A DNA stretch of 64,000 nt, taken from contig NZ_JACBZT010000001.1 of NCBI RefSeq assembly GCF_013408985.1, forward strand, positions 2,356,001-2,420,000. The letters run 5' to 3'. Both the position numbers and the translations under genes were made by a program. Position 1 is the first letter of the stretch, and every line of letters begins with the position of its first letter. The DNA comes from Petropleomorpha daqingensis. Lineage in GTDB: Bacteria; Actinomycetota; Actinomycetes; Mycobacteriales; Geodermatophilaceae. This document shows, in pieces, positions 41,626 through 48,967 of the stretch. The notes beneath the pieces were generated by a model. That model had not been told where the DNA came from. It worked only from the letters and a program-made list of their open reading frames with translations, and searched no databases.

Positions 41626-42234
41626 GTGACGGAGGACCGGCACGGGGGGATCGAGGCGGCGCTGAAGGGCGTCGACCGGCCGCGCGCGGAGGCGGCGATC
41701 CGCGAGCTGCTCATCGCGGTGGGGGAGGACCCCGACCGCCCGGGGCTCAAGGACACCCCGGCCCGGGTGGCGCGCGCCTACACCGAGATCTTCGCCGGCC
41801 TCTGGCAGGACCCGGGCGAGATCCTCGCGACCACGTTCGACGAGGACCACGACGAGCTCGTGCTGGTCAAGGACATCCCGATGTACTCGACCTGCGAGCA
41901 CCACCTGGTGCCCTTCCACGGGGTCGCGCACATCGGCTACATCCCGGGCGCGGACGGCAAGGTCACCGGCCTGTCCAAGCTGGCCCGGCTGGTCGAGGTC
42001 TACGCCCGCCGCCCGCAGGTGCAGGAGCGGATGACCTCGCAGATCGCCGACGCGCTGTCCGACGTCCTCAAGCCGCGCGGGGTCCTCGTGGTCATCGAGG
42101 CCGAGCACCTCTGCATGGCGATGCGCGGCATCCGCAAGCCCGGCTCGCGCACGGTCACCTCCGCCGTCCGCGGCATCTTCCGCAGCAACCAGTCGACGCG
42201 CAGCGAGGCGATGAGCCTCGTCCTGGGCCGGTGA
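41626..42234 (+). CDS. folE: GTP cyclohydrolase I
   Basis: A 202-residue enzyme making dihydroneopterin triphosphate from GTP, the first step of folate synthesis. Zinc ligands are in [13 protein letters not shown] (about residues 87-99) and EHLCMAMRG (about 162-170), with [20 protein letters not shown] between. GTG at 41626 follows GAGGAGG. Its stop overlaps folP by four bases. Confidence 0.96.
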   Translation: MTEDRHGGIEAALKGVDRPRAEAAIRELLIAVGEDPDRPGLKDTPARVARAYTEIFAGLWQDPGEILATTFDEDHDELVLVKDIPMYSTCEHHLVPFHGVAHIGYIPGADGKVTGLSKLARLVEVYARRPQVQERMTSQIADALSDVLKPRGVLVVIEAEHLCMAMRGIRKPGSRTVTSAVRGIFRSNQSTRSEAMSLVLGR

Positions 42235-43070
42235 GCACGGCCGCCGCGCTGTTCCGGCCCGCCCGCTGCGTGGTGATGGGCGTCCTGAACGTCACCCCGG
42301 ACAGCTTCTCCGACGGTGGCAACTACGCCGACCACGACTCCGCGGTCGCGCACGGCCTGGAGATGCACGCGGCCGGCGCGGACTACGTCGACGTCGGCGG
42401 GGAGTCCACCCGGCCGGGTGCCGACCGGGTCGACCCCGCCGAGGAGTGCCGGCGGATCCTGCCGGTGATCGGCGACCTGGCCGCCGCCGGCGTGCGGGTC
42501 AGCGTCGACACCACCCGCGCCGAGGTGGCCGAGGCGGCACTCGACGCTGGCGCCGTCCTGGTCAACGACGTCAGCGGCGGGCTCGCCGACTCGGGCATGG
42601 CCAAGCTGGTCGCCGACGCGGGGGTGCCGTGGGTGCTCATGCACTGGCGCGGCCACAGCAAGCGGATGTACGCGCAGGCGCACTACGACGACGTCGTCGC
42701 CGAGGTGTGCGCCGAGCTGACCGCCCGCCGGGACGACGCGCTGGCCGCCGGCGTGGCCGCCGAGCAGCTGGTCCTCGACCCGGGGCTGGGCTTCGCGAAG
42801 AACGCGCCGCACAACTGGGCGCTGCTGGCCGGGCTGGACCGGATCGTCGCGCTGGGCCTGCCGGTGCTGGTCGGCGCCTCCCGCAAGACGTTCCTCGGCC
42901 GGCTGCTCGCCGGTCCGGACGCCGAGCCGCTCCCGCCCGAGCAGCGGGACGCGGCCACCCTGGCGACGACGGTGCTGGCCGCCGAGGCCGGCGCCTGGGG
43001 CGTGCGGGTGCACGACGCCGCGGCCTCGGTCGACGCGCTCAAGGTCGTCGCGGCGGTGCGCGGTGCCTGA
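42231..43070 (+). CDS. folP: Dihydropteroate synthase
   Basis: A 279-residue TIM-barrel enzyme that joins 4-aminobenzoate to the pterin pyrophosphate; it is the target of sulfonamides. Family motifs are [17 protein letters not shown] (about residues 14-30), [12 protein letters not shown] and [17 protein letters not shown] at 42231 overlaps folE and its stop lies within the folB start region, so the four folate genes are translationally coupled. Confidence 0.96.
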   Translation: MSTAAALFRPARCVVMGVLNVTPDSFSDGGNYADHDSAVAHGLEMHAAGADYVDVGGESTRPGADRVDPAEECRRILPVIGDLAAAGVRVSVDTTRAEVAEAALDAGAVLVNDVSGGLADSGMAKLVADAGVPWVLMHWRGHSKRMYAQAHYDDVVAEVCAELTARRDDALAAGVAAEQLVLDPGLGFAKNAPHNWALLAGLDRIVALGLPVLVGASRKTFLGRLLAGPDAEPLPPEQRDAATLATTVLAAEAGAWGVRVHDAAASVDALKVVAAVRGA

Positions 43071-43425
43071 CACGATCACCGTCCGCGGCATCACCGCCCA
43101 CGCGCACCACGGCGTCTACGACTGGGAGCGCGAGAGGGGGCAGACCTTCCGCGTCGACGCCGTCCTCGAGCTCGACACCGCTCCCGCCGCGGCCGGCGAC
43201 GACCTCGACAAGACGGTCAACTACGCCGAGCTGGCGCAGCAGCTGCACGCCGTCCTCACCGGGGAGCCGGTGAACCTCCTGGAGACGCTCGCGCAGCGGC
43301 TGGCCGACGTGTGCCTCGCCAACCCGCTCGTGGACGCCGTGGAGATCACCGTGCACAAGCCTGAGGCCGATCTGGGGGTCCCGAAGGACGACGTCACCGT
43401 GGCGATCCGGAGGTCCCGCCGGTGA
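43063..43425 (+). CDS. folB: Dihydroneopterin aldolase
   Basis: A 120-residue enzyme cleaving dihydroneopterin to 6-hydroxymethyl-dihydropterin and glycolaldehyde. It has the family pattern ITVRGITAHAHHGVYDWERE, TVNYAELAQQL, and the C-terminal EITVHKPEADLGVPKDDV with the catalytic Lys. GTG at 43063 overlaps folP by eight bases; its stop overlaps folK by four. Confidence 0.94.
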   Translation: MPDTITVRGITAHAHHGVYDWERERGQTFRVDAVLELDTAPAAAGDDLDKTVNYAELAQQLHAVLTGEPVNLLETLAQRLADVCLANPLVDAVEITVHKPEADLGVPKDDVTVAIRRSRR

Positions 43426-43925
43426 CCCGCGCGGTGCTCTCGCTGGGCGCGAACCTCGGCGACCGCGCCGCCACGCTGCGCGACGCCATCACCGCCCTGA
43501 AGGACGACGGCCTGGTCGCCCGCTCGGTGCTCTACGAGACGCCGCCGTGGGGGCCGGTCGAGCAGCCCGCGTACCTCAACGCGATCGCGATCGTCCGCGG
43601 GCCGCGCGACGCCGCGGGCTGGCTGGCGCTGGCGCACGAGCTGGAGCAGGCCGCCGGGCGCACCCGTGACGTGCGCTGGGGTCCGCGCACGCTGGACGTC
43701 GACGTCGTCACAATCACCGGTGACGACGGCACCCCCGTGCTCTCCGATGACCCCACGCTGACCCTGCCGCACCCGCGCGCCCACGAGCGGGCCTTCGTGC
43801 TCGTGCCGTGGCTGGCGCTGGACCCGGCCGCCGAGCTGCCCGGACACGGACCGGTCGCCGAACTGCTGGCGAAGCTGCCGCCGGAGGACGTCGCTGCGGT
43901 CGTCCGCTGGGAGCACCTGCAGTGA
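43422..43925 (+). CDS. folK: 2-amino-4-hydroxy-6-hydroxymethyldihydropteridine pyrophosphokinase
   Basis: A 167-residue HPPK. It opens AVLSLGANLGDRAATLRDAI (about residues 3-22) and carries the signature RWGPRTLDVDVVTI (Mg-binding Asp pair) and LPHPRAHERAFVLVPW. It pyrophosphorylates the pterin before folP acts. Coupled to folB upstream and to the DUF3180 gene downstream. Confidence 0.95.
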   Translation: MTRAVLSLGANLGDRAATLRDAITALKDDGLVARSVLYETPPWGPVEQPAYLNAIAIVRGPRDAAGWLALAHELEQAAGRTRDVRWGPRTLDVDVVTITGDDGTPVLSDDPTLTLPHPRAHERAFVLVPWLALDPAAELPGHGPVAELLAKLPPEDVAAVVRWEHLQ

Positions 43926-44446
43926 AGCCGGTGAACCGGCGCGACCTGGTCGTGCTCGCGATCGGGCTGACCGTGGCCGCGTGGCTGCTGGTCCGCGCCT
44001 TCTACGGGTCGTTGCCGCCGTTCGACTGGTGGCTCCCGGTGCCGCTGGCCGTGCTCGCGATCGCCGAGGCGCTCGGCGCCCGCACGCTGAAGGCCCGGCT
44101 GAGCGCCGAGCGGGAGGCCCGGAAGTCGCAGGGGCGCGGGACGACGGCCGCGCGCACCACCGGGCCGGTGCGACCGGTCGAGCCGATGATGGTCGCCCGC
44201 CTCGCCGTCCTGGCCCAGGCCAGCGCCTACGTCGGCGCCGTCTTCGTCGGTGTCTGGGCCGGCGTCCTGGTCTACGCCGCCCCGCACATCGGCCGGCTGG
44301 GGACGGCGACCGGCGACACCGTCGCCGCGGTCTTCGGCGTCGTGTCCGCGGCGGGTCTGGTGCTGGCCGCCCTGTGGCTGGAATCGGTCTGCCGCGTGCC
44401 ACCCGGCAGCGACGACCCCGACCGCTCCGGCAGCGCCCGCGCCTGA
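43922..44446 (+). CDS. DUF3180 membrane protein
   Basis: A 174-residue protein with four hydrophobic segments: about residues 9-26, 32-48, 92-117 and 124-146. A basic cytoplasmic loop (LKARLSAEREARKSQGRG) separates the two pairs. DUF3180 genes regularly follow folK in actinobacteria, but no function is known. GTG overlaps the folK stop. It is the last gene of the ftsH-fol operon, ending just before a long palindrome. Confidence 0.85.
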   Translation: MKPVNRRDLVVLAIGLTVAAWLLVRAFYGSLPPFDWWLPVPLAVLAIAEALGARTLKARLSAEREARKSQGRGTTAARTTGPVRPVEPMMVARLAVLAQASAYVGAVFVGVWAGVLVYAAPHIGRLGTATGDTVAAVFGVVSAAGLVLAALWLESVCRVPPGSDDPDRSGSARA

Positions 44447-44450
44447 TCCC

Positions 44451-44498
44451 CGCGCTTGATCGCGAGAAAGCACGCGTGCTTCATCGCGATCAAGCGCG
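44451..44498. terminator. 48-bp near-perfect palindrome at a convergent junction
   Basis: Arms 44451-44465 and 44484-44498 are perfect 15-bp inverted repeats beginning CGCGCTTGATCGCGA. The centre is a second palindrome, AAGCACGCGTGCTT (44468-44481), flanked by two mismatched pairs. It fills the gap between the convergent DUF3180 and ABC ATPase genes and ends one base before the latter's stop codon. A bidirectional terminator is the simplest reading; a dispersed palindromic repeat is the alternative. Confidence 0.75.
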
Positions 44499-45692
44499 TC
44501 AGAGGGCTGCGCCCGCGGTCTCGGGTTCGACGCCTTCCACGGAGCGGCGCAGCGCGGCGTGCAGGGACGCCGGGGTCAGCACCCCGCAGAACCGGTCGCC
44601 GTCCAGGACGGCGACCCACCCGGCCTCCAGTTGCAGCATCGTGGCGAACGCCGTCTTCAGCGAGGCGTCGGCTGGCACCCACGCCTCCATCCGCCGCGCC
44701 GCCGAGCCGACCGTGCCCGCACCGACGGCGCGGTCGGCCGACAGCCAGCCGTGCAGCGTCCCGTCGTCGTCGAGGACGACGGCCCAGCGTGCTCCCGCCC
44801 GCTCCAGCGCAGCGCGGGCGTCGGCCAGACCGTCGGCGACGTGCACCACCGGCGGCTGCTCGAGGTCGGCCAGGTCGATCCCGGTCACCGCCAGCCGCTT
44901 GAGCCCGCGGTCGGTGCCGACGAAGTCCGCCACGAACTCGTTGGCCGGCTTGCCGAGCAGCTCCGCGGGGCTGGCGTACTGCTCGACGTGCCCGCCCTGG
45001 CTCATGACGGCGATGCGGTCGCCGAGCCGCACCGCTTCCTCGATGTCGTGGGTGACGAACACGATCGTCTTGCGGACGTCGGCCTGCAGCCGCAGGAACT
45101 CCGACTGCAGCCGCTCGCGCACCACCGGGTCGACGGCGGAGAACGGCTCGTCCATGAGCAGCACCGGGGGATCGGCGGCCAGTGCCCGCGCCACCCCGGC
45201 CCGCTGCCGCTGACCGCCGGAGAGCTGAGCGGGGTAGCGGTCGCCGTAGACCGCGGGGTCGAGCCCGACGGACTCCAGCAGCTCGTCGACGCGCGCGCGG
45301 GTCCGCTTCTTGTCCCAGCCCAGCAGCCGCGGCACGGTCGCCACGTTCGTGCGCACCGTCTGGTGCGGGAAGAGCCCGACGCTCTGGATGACGTAGCCGA
45401 TCCGGCGGCGCAGCCGGTCGGGGTCGACCCGGGTGACGTCCTCACCGCCGAGCAGGATCCGGCCGGTGGTCGGCTCGATGATCCGGTTGATCATCTTCAT
45501 CGTCGTCGTCTTGCCGCAGCCCGACGGGCCGACCAGCACCGAGAGCTCCCCGGCGGCGAAGGTCAGGTCCAGCTCGGCGACGCCGACGGTGCCGTCGGCA
45601 TAGACCTTGCTGATCCCCTCCAGCCGGATCTCCTCGGCGCCGCCGGCATCCTGCGGCGTCGCGATGTGTCCTGGTGGCGCAGTAGCGTCCAC
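44499..45692 (-). CDS. Osmoprotectant ABC transporter ATP-binding protein (OpuCA/ProV-like)
   Basis: A 397-residue ATPase for uptake of glycine betaine, choline or similar solutes. It has Walker A VGPSGCGKTTTMKMINRI (about residues 54-71), the signature QLSGGQRQRAGVARAL, Walker B VLLMDEPFSAVDP, and two C-terminal CBS-like modules (VVHVADGLADARAALERAG and VPADASLKTAFATML) that may sense ionic strength. GTG at 45692 follows GGGAGG. It is divergent from its permease genes, with only 26 bp between the start codons. Confidence 0.93.
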   Translation of the reverse strand: MDATAPPGHIATPQDAGGAEEIRLEGISKVYADGTVGVAELDLTFAAGELSVLVGPSGCGKTTTMKMINRIIEPTTGRILLGGEDVTRVDPDRLRRRIGYVIQSVGLFPHQTVRTNVATVPRLLGWDKKRTRARVDELLESVGLDPAVYGDRYPAQLSGGQRQRAGVARALAADPPVLLMDEPFSAVDPVVRERLQSEFLRLQADVRKTIVFVTHDIEEAVRLGDRIAVMSQGGHVEQYASPAELLGKPANEFVADFVGTDRGLKRLAVTGIDLADLEQPPVVHVADGLADARAALERAGARWAVVLDDDGTLHGWLSADRAVGAGTVGSAARRMEAWVPADASLKTAFATMLQLEAGWVAVLDGDRFCGVLTPASLHAALRRSVEGVEPETAGAAL

Positions 45693-45718
45693 GACGTGTC
45701 CTCCCTGGGAAGCGCCCC

Positions 45719-46402
45719 GTGCTGAGCGCGGTGCTGGCAGCTGACGAGGCTCCGAACCCGTGGTTCAGCCCTTCCTACGTGGCGGACAACTGGTCCACCA
45801 TTCTGCGATATCTCGGGGAGCACGTGCGGCTGACCATCGCCGCCGTCGTGATCGGGGCGCTCATCGCGCTGCCGCTGGCGCTGCTGGCCCGCCGCAGCCG
45901 CTGGCTGGCCGGTCCCGTGCTCGGGGTGTCCACGATCGTCTACACGATCCCGTCACTGGCGCTGTTCGCCGTCCTCACCCCGTTCACCGGGCTGTCGGTC
46001 ACCACCGTGCTCATCGGCCTGGTCGCCTACTCGCTGGTCATCCTCGTCCGGAACTTCCTGGCCGGCCTGATGGCGGTCCCCGAGGACGTCCGCGAGGCCG
46101 CGCGCGGCATGGGCTACGGGAAGGTGCGGCTGTTCGTGCAGGTCGAGCTGCCGCTCGCCGTCCCGGCGTTCATGGCGGGGCTGCGGATCGCCACCGTCTC
46201 CACCGTCGCCTTGGCCACGGTCGGTGTGATCGTCGGCCACGGCGGGCTCGGCCAGCTGATCGTCGGCGGCTTCAACGCCAACTTCTACCGGGCCGAGATC
46301 GTCACCGGAGCGCTCGGCTGCGTGCTGCTCGCGCTGTTCGCCGACCTGCTGCTCGCCGGCCTCGAACGGGCGGTCACGCCGTGGACGCGGGTGCAGACGT
46401 GA
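45719..46402 (+). CDS. Osmoprotectant ABC transporter permease 1 (OpuCB-like)
   Basis: A 227-residue permease with about six hydrophobic segments. The EAA loop EAARGMGYGKVRLFVQVELP (about residues 129-148) contacts the ATPase. VSTIVYTIPSLALFAVL is typical of betaine/carnitine/choline permeases. GTG at 45719 follows GGGAAG. The stop overlaps the second permease by four bases. Confidence 0.92.
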   Translation: MLSAVLAADEAPNPWFSPSYVADNWSTILRYLGEHVRLTIAAVVIGALIALPLALLARRSRWLAGPVLGVSTIVYTIPSLALFAVLTPFTGLSVTTVLIGLVAYSLVILVRNFLAGLMAVPEDVREAARGMGYGKVRLFVQVELPLAVPAFMAGLRIATVSTVALATVGVIVGHGGLGQLIVGGFNANFYRAEIVTGALGCVLLALFADLLLAGLERAVTPWTRVQT

Positions 46403-47133
46403 ACGCGTTCGAACGCGCCTTCGTCTACCTCAACGACCCGTTCAACTGGACCCGCACCGACGGGCTGGGCATCGGGACGCTGCTGCGCGAGCACCTCGTC
46501 ATCTCGGTGATCGCCGTCCTGCTGGCCATGGTGATCGCGCTGCCGGTGGGCGTCGCACTGGGTCACTCGGGGCGGGGGAGCGGCTTCATCGTCGCGCTGT
46601 CCAACGTCAGCCGCGCCATCCCGACCCTGGCCCTGCTCACCATCTTCGCCGTCACGCCGATCGGGTTCGGCAACCGCGCCACCACGATCGCGCTGGCCGT
46701 CTTCGCGATCCCGCCGATCCTCACCAACACCTTCGTCGGGTTCCGCGAGGTCGACCGCGACGTCCGCGAGGCCGCCCGGGCCATGGGCATGAGCACGCGG
46801 CAGGTCGTCTTCCGCGCCGAGTTCCCGCTCGCCGTCCCGCTGGTCATGACCGGCATCCGGACGGCGGCCGTCCAGGTGGTCGCCACCGCGGGCCTGGCCG
46901 CGCTCGTCGGCGGCGGCGGCCTCGGCCGGCTGATCAACCTCGGGTTCGGGCAGTCGGACTACGGCGAGGTCGTGGCCGGGGCGATCCTGGTCGCCGTCCT
47001 GGCGCTGCTGACCGAGCTCGTCCTGGTCGTCGTCTCGTGGGCGCTGACCCCCGGGCAGAAGCGGCTGCCGTTCACCCAGCGGCGCCGGGCCAGCGGGGTG
47101 CCCGAGCCCACGGCGGCCGGGGTGCCCCTGTAA
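46399..47133 (+). CDS. Osmoprotectant ABC transporter permease 2 (OpuCD-like)
   Basis: A 244-residue permease. Membrane segments surround VALSNVSRAIPTLALLTIFA and the EAA loop EAARAMGMSTRQVVFRAEFP (about residues 125-144). The substrate-binding lipoprotein gene lies 135 bp downstream on the same strand. Two permeases, one ATPase and one binding protein make a complete transporter. Confidence 0.92.
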   Translation: MNAFERAFVYLNDPFNWTRTDGLGIGTLLREHLVISVIAVLLAMVIALPVGVALGHSGRGSGFIVALSNVSRAIPTLALLTIFAVTPIGFGNRATTIALAVFAIPPILTNTFVGFREVDRDVREAARAMGMSTRQVVFRAEFPLAVPLVMTGIRTAAVQVVATAGLAALVGGGGLGRLINLGFGQSDYGEVVAGAILVAVLALLTELVLVVVSWALTPGQKRLPFTQRRRASGVPEPTAAGVPL

Positions 47134-47268
47134 CAGATCGGGAACGGCTACCAAATCCCATTGCCTCGGTGCAGAAAACCGGGGTTCGATGGTCGGTGCG
47201 GGATTCCTCCCGCCAGACACGCGTGGCGACCTGCTGTCGCCCACGGGACACAGAAGGCGGGTCACGCA
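47134..47268 (+). other. Gap before the binding-protein gene with two small hairpins
   Basis: In this 135-bp gap, GCGGGA-TTCC-TCCCGC (47198-47213) and GGCGAC-CTGCT-GTCGCC (47225-47241) can each form 6-bp stems. They may stabilise or separately control expression of the binding protein, which is usually needed in excess. No promoter consensus is clear. Confidence 0.35.
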
Positions 47269-48282
47269 GTGCGCGCTCGTTCACTCATCCTCCCCTCACT
47301 GGCAGCGGCCGCGGTGCTCGTCGCCGGCTGCGGCCAGTCGGGCTCGTCGGGTTCCGGCGGTGGCACGGCCAGCGGGAACAGCGCCGCCTCCGGTGACGCC
47401 TGCAAGCCGGTCGCCGGCGACCAGCTCGTCGTCCTCCAGGACGACAAGCACCTCCAGAACGCCGACAACGTCATCCCCGCGCTCAACGCGCAGTTCGCCT
47501 CGGCGAACCCGGCTGCGCTGGCGGCGCTGAACGCCGTCTCGAAGAAGCTGACCACCGACGATCTGGTCGCGATGAACCACGCCGTCGACGTCGAGCGCAA
47601 GAGCGCCGAGGACGTCGCGGCCGCCTGGGTCTCGGACAACAAGGTCGGCGACGGGCTCGAGAAGGGCAGTGGCGCGGTCGCGGTCGGCGGGGCCAACTTC
47701 ACCGAGTCGACGGTCCTCGCCAACGTCTACGCCGACGTGCTCAAGGCCGCCGGCTTCGACGCCACGGTCCAGTCGGTCGGCAGCCGCGACGTCTACCTGC
47801 CGGCGCTCGAGGAGGGCTCGCAGATCCAGGCCTTCCCGGAGTACCTGTCGACCGTCACCGAGGCGATCAACAAGCAGGTCAACGGGCCCGACGCGCAGGC
47901 GGTGGCCAGCGGCGACGTGCAGAAGACGGTGCAGGCGCTCACCCCGCTGGCGCAGCAGAAGGGGCTCACCTTCGGGAACCCGTCCGACGCCGCGGACCAG
48001 AACGCCTTCGCCGTCACCAAGAAGCTCGCCGACGACCTCAAGGTCACGACGCTGTCCGAGCTGGCCAAGGCCTGCGGCGATGGTTCGCTGGTGCTCGGCG
48101 GCCCGCCGGAGTGCCCGACCCGGCCGTACTGCCAGCCGGGTCTGCAGGACACCTACGGCCTGAAGTTCGCCAGCTTCACCGAGCTCGACGCCGGCGGCCC
48201 GCTCACCAAGGCCGCGATCCAGCAGGGCAAGGTCTCGATCGGCCTGGTGTTCAGCTCCGACGGCGCCCTCGCCCAGGGCTGA
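47269..48282 (+). CDS. Osmoprotectant-binding lipoprotein, apparently circularly permuted
   Basis: A 337-residue lipoprotein with signal peptide and lipobox LVAGC (Cys21), then a Ser/Gly linker. In ordinary ProX/OpuC-type proteins, KNFTE-type sequence begins the mature domain and the LVVLEDDKH segment lies near the end. Here DQLVVLQDDKHLQNADNVIP to VERKSAEDVAAAWVSDNK (residues 51-125) comes first. VAVGGANFTESTVLANVYAD (137-156) and the rest follow, and the protein stops at VFSSDGALAQG, exactly where LVVLEDDKH normally continues. The ligand is probably glycine betaine or a related compound. GTG at 47269. Confidence 0.85.
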   Translation: MRARSLILPSLAAAAVLVAGCGQSGSSGSGGGTASGNSAASGDACKPVAGDQLVVLQDDKHLQNADNVIPALNAQFASANPAALAALNAVSKKLTTDDLVAMNHAVDVERKSAEDVAAAWVSDNKVGDGLEKGSGAVAVGGANFTESTVLANVYADVLKAAGFDATVQSVGSRDVYLPALEEGSQIQAFPEYLSTVTEAINKQVNGPDAQAVASGDVQKTVQALTPLAQQKGLTFGNPSDAADQNAFAVTKKLADDLKVTTLSELAKACGDGSLVLGGPPECPTRPYCQPGLQDTYGLKFASFTELDAGGPLTKAAIQQGKVSIGLVFSSDGALAQG

Positions 48283-48888
48283 TCAGTACCAGCCGCCGGG
48301 GGGCAGTTGCTCCCCGGCGGCGGCCGGGACGGCGGTGCGGTTGCCCTCCGGCGCGAGCGGGCAGCTCCAGCGCGGGTCGTAGGTGCACGACGGGTGGTAG
48401 GCGAAGTTCACGTCCACCACCAGCCGCTCGCCGGTGCCGCCGAGGTCGGCGCCCTTGATCGTGTCCAGCAGGTACCGGCCGCCGCCGTACGTCGTCCGCC
48501 CGGCGGAGCCGTCGCGCAGGGGCAGGAACAGCCCGCCGCCGTAGCCGCCGAGCCACCACACGTCGACCGGCCCCAGCGCGCCGAGGGTCACACGGCCGAT
48601 CCGGTGCAGCGGGACGACGCCGTCGCTCTCGGTCGGGAGCTCCAGGCGCCGCGGCTCGGCTGGCTCGAGCACCGCCTCGAAGCGCAGCGCCGGGTCGTAC
48701 GGCGCGAACGGCAGCCCCTCGAAGCGGTCCCGGGCCTCCTTGCCCAGCGGTGAGTCGGGATGCCCGGCGAACAGCTCGTCGCGGCCGTCCCGCCAGGTCC
48801 GCCACCCCTTCTCGGCGTCGGAGGCGGCCCGCGCGGCGGTGTAGAGGGCGGCCACCCGCCGGCGCCAGTCGAGCAGCGACAGTGTCAT
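48283..48888 (-). CDS. DUF1684 family protein
   Basis: A 201-residue soluble protein. DUF1684 hallmarks are FAPYDPALRFEA (about residues 61-72), WLGGYGGGLFLPLRDGSAG, TYGGGRYLLDTIKGADLG, and FAYHPSCTYDPRWSCPLAP with paired Cys near the C-terminus. The biochemical function of the family is unknown. ATG at 48888 was chosen over a GTG at 48897. It converges with the osmoprotectant binding protein with no gap and is divergent from the next gene. Confidence 0.85.
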   Translation of the reverse strand: MTLSLLDWRRRVAALYTAARAASDAEKGWRTWRDGRDELFAGHPDSPLGKEARDRFEGLPFAPYDPALRFEAVLEPAEPRRLELPTESDGVVPLHRIGRVTLGALGPVDVWWLGGYGGGLFLPLRDGSAGRTTYGGGRYLLDTIKGADLGGTGERLVVDVNFAYHPSCTYDPRWSCPLAPEGNRTAVPAAAGEQLPPGGWY

Positions 48889-48967
48889 GCGGCTCACTCT
48901 GCACGACCCCGGCGGCGTCGCGGTCTTCCTCCGGTGGGGGACTACCGTCCGCCGTTACGCTGTCACC

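Noticed and set aside
47198-47241. Riboswitch upstream of the osmoprotectant binding protein
   Set aside because: The two small hairpins match no known riboswitch architecture and are too short to support one.
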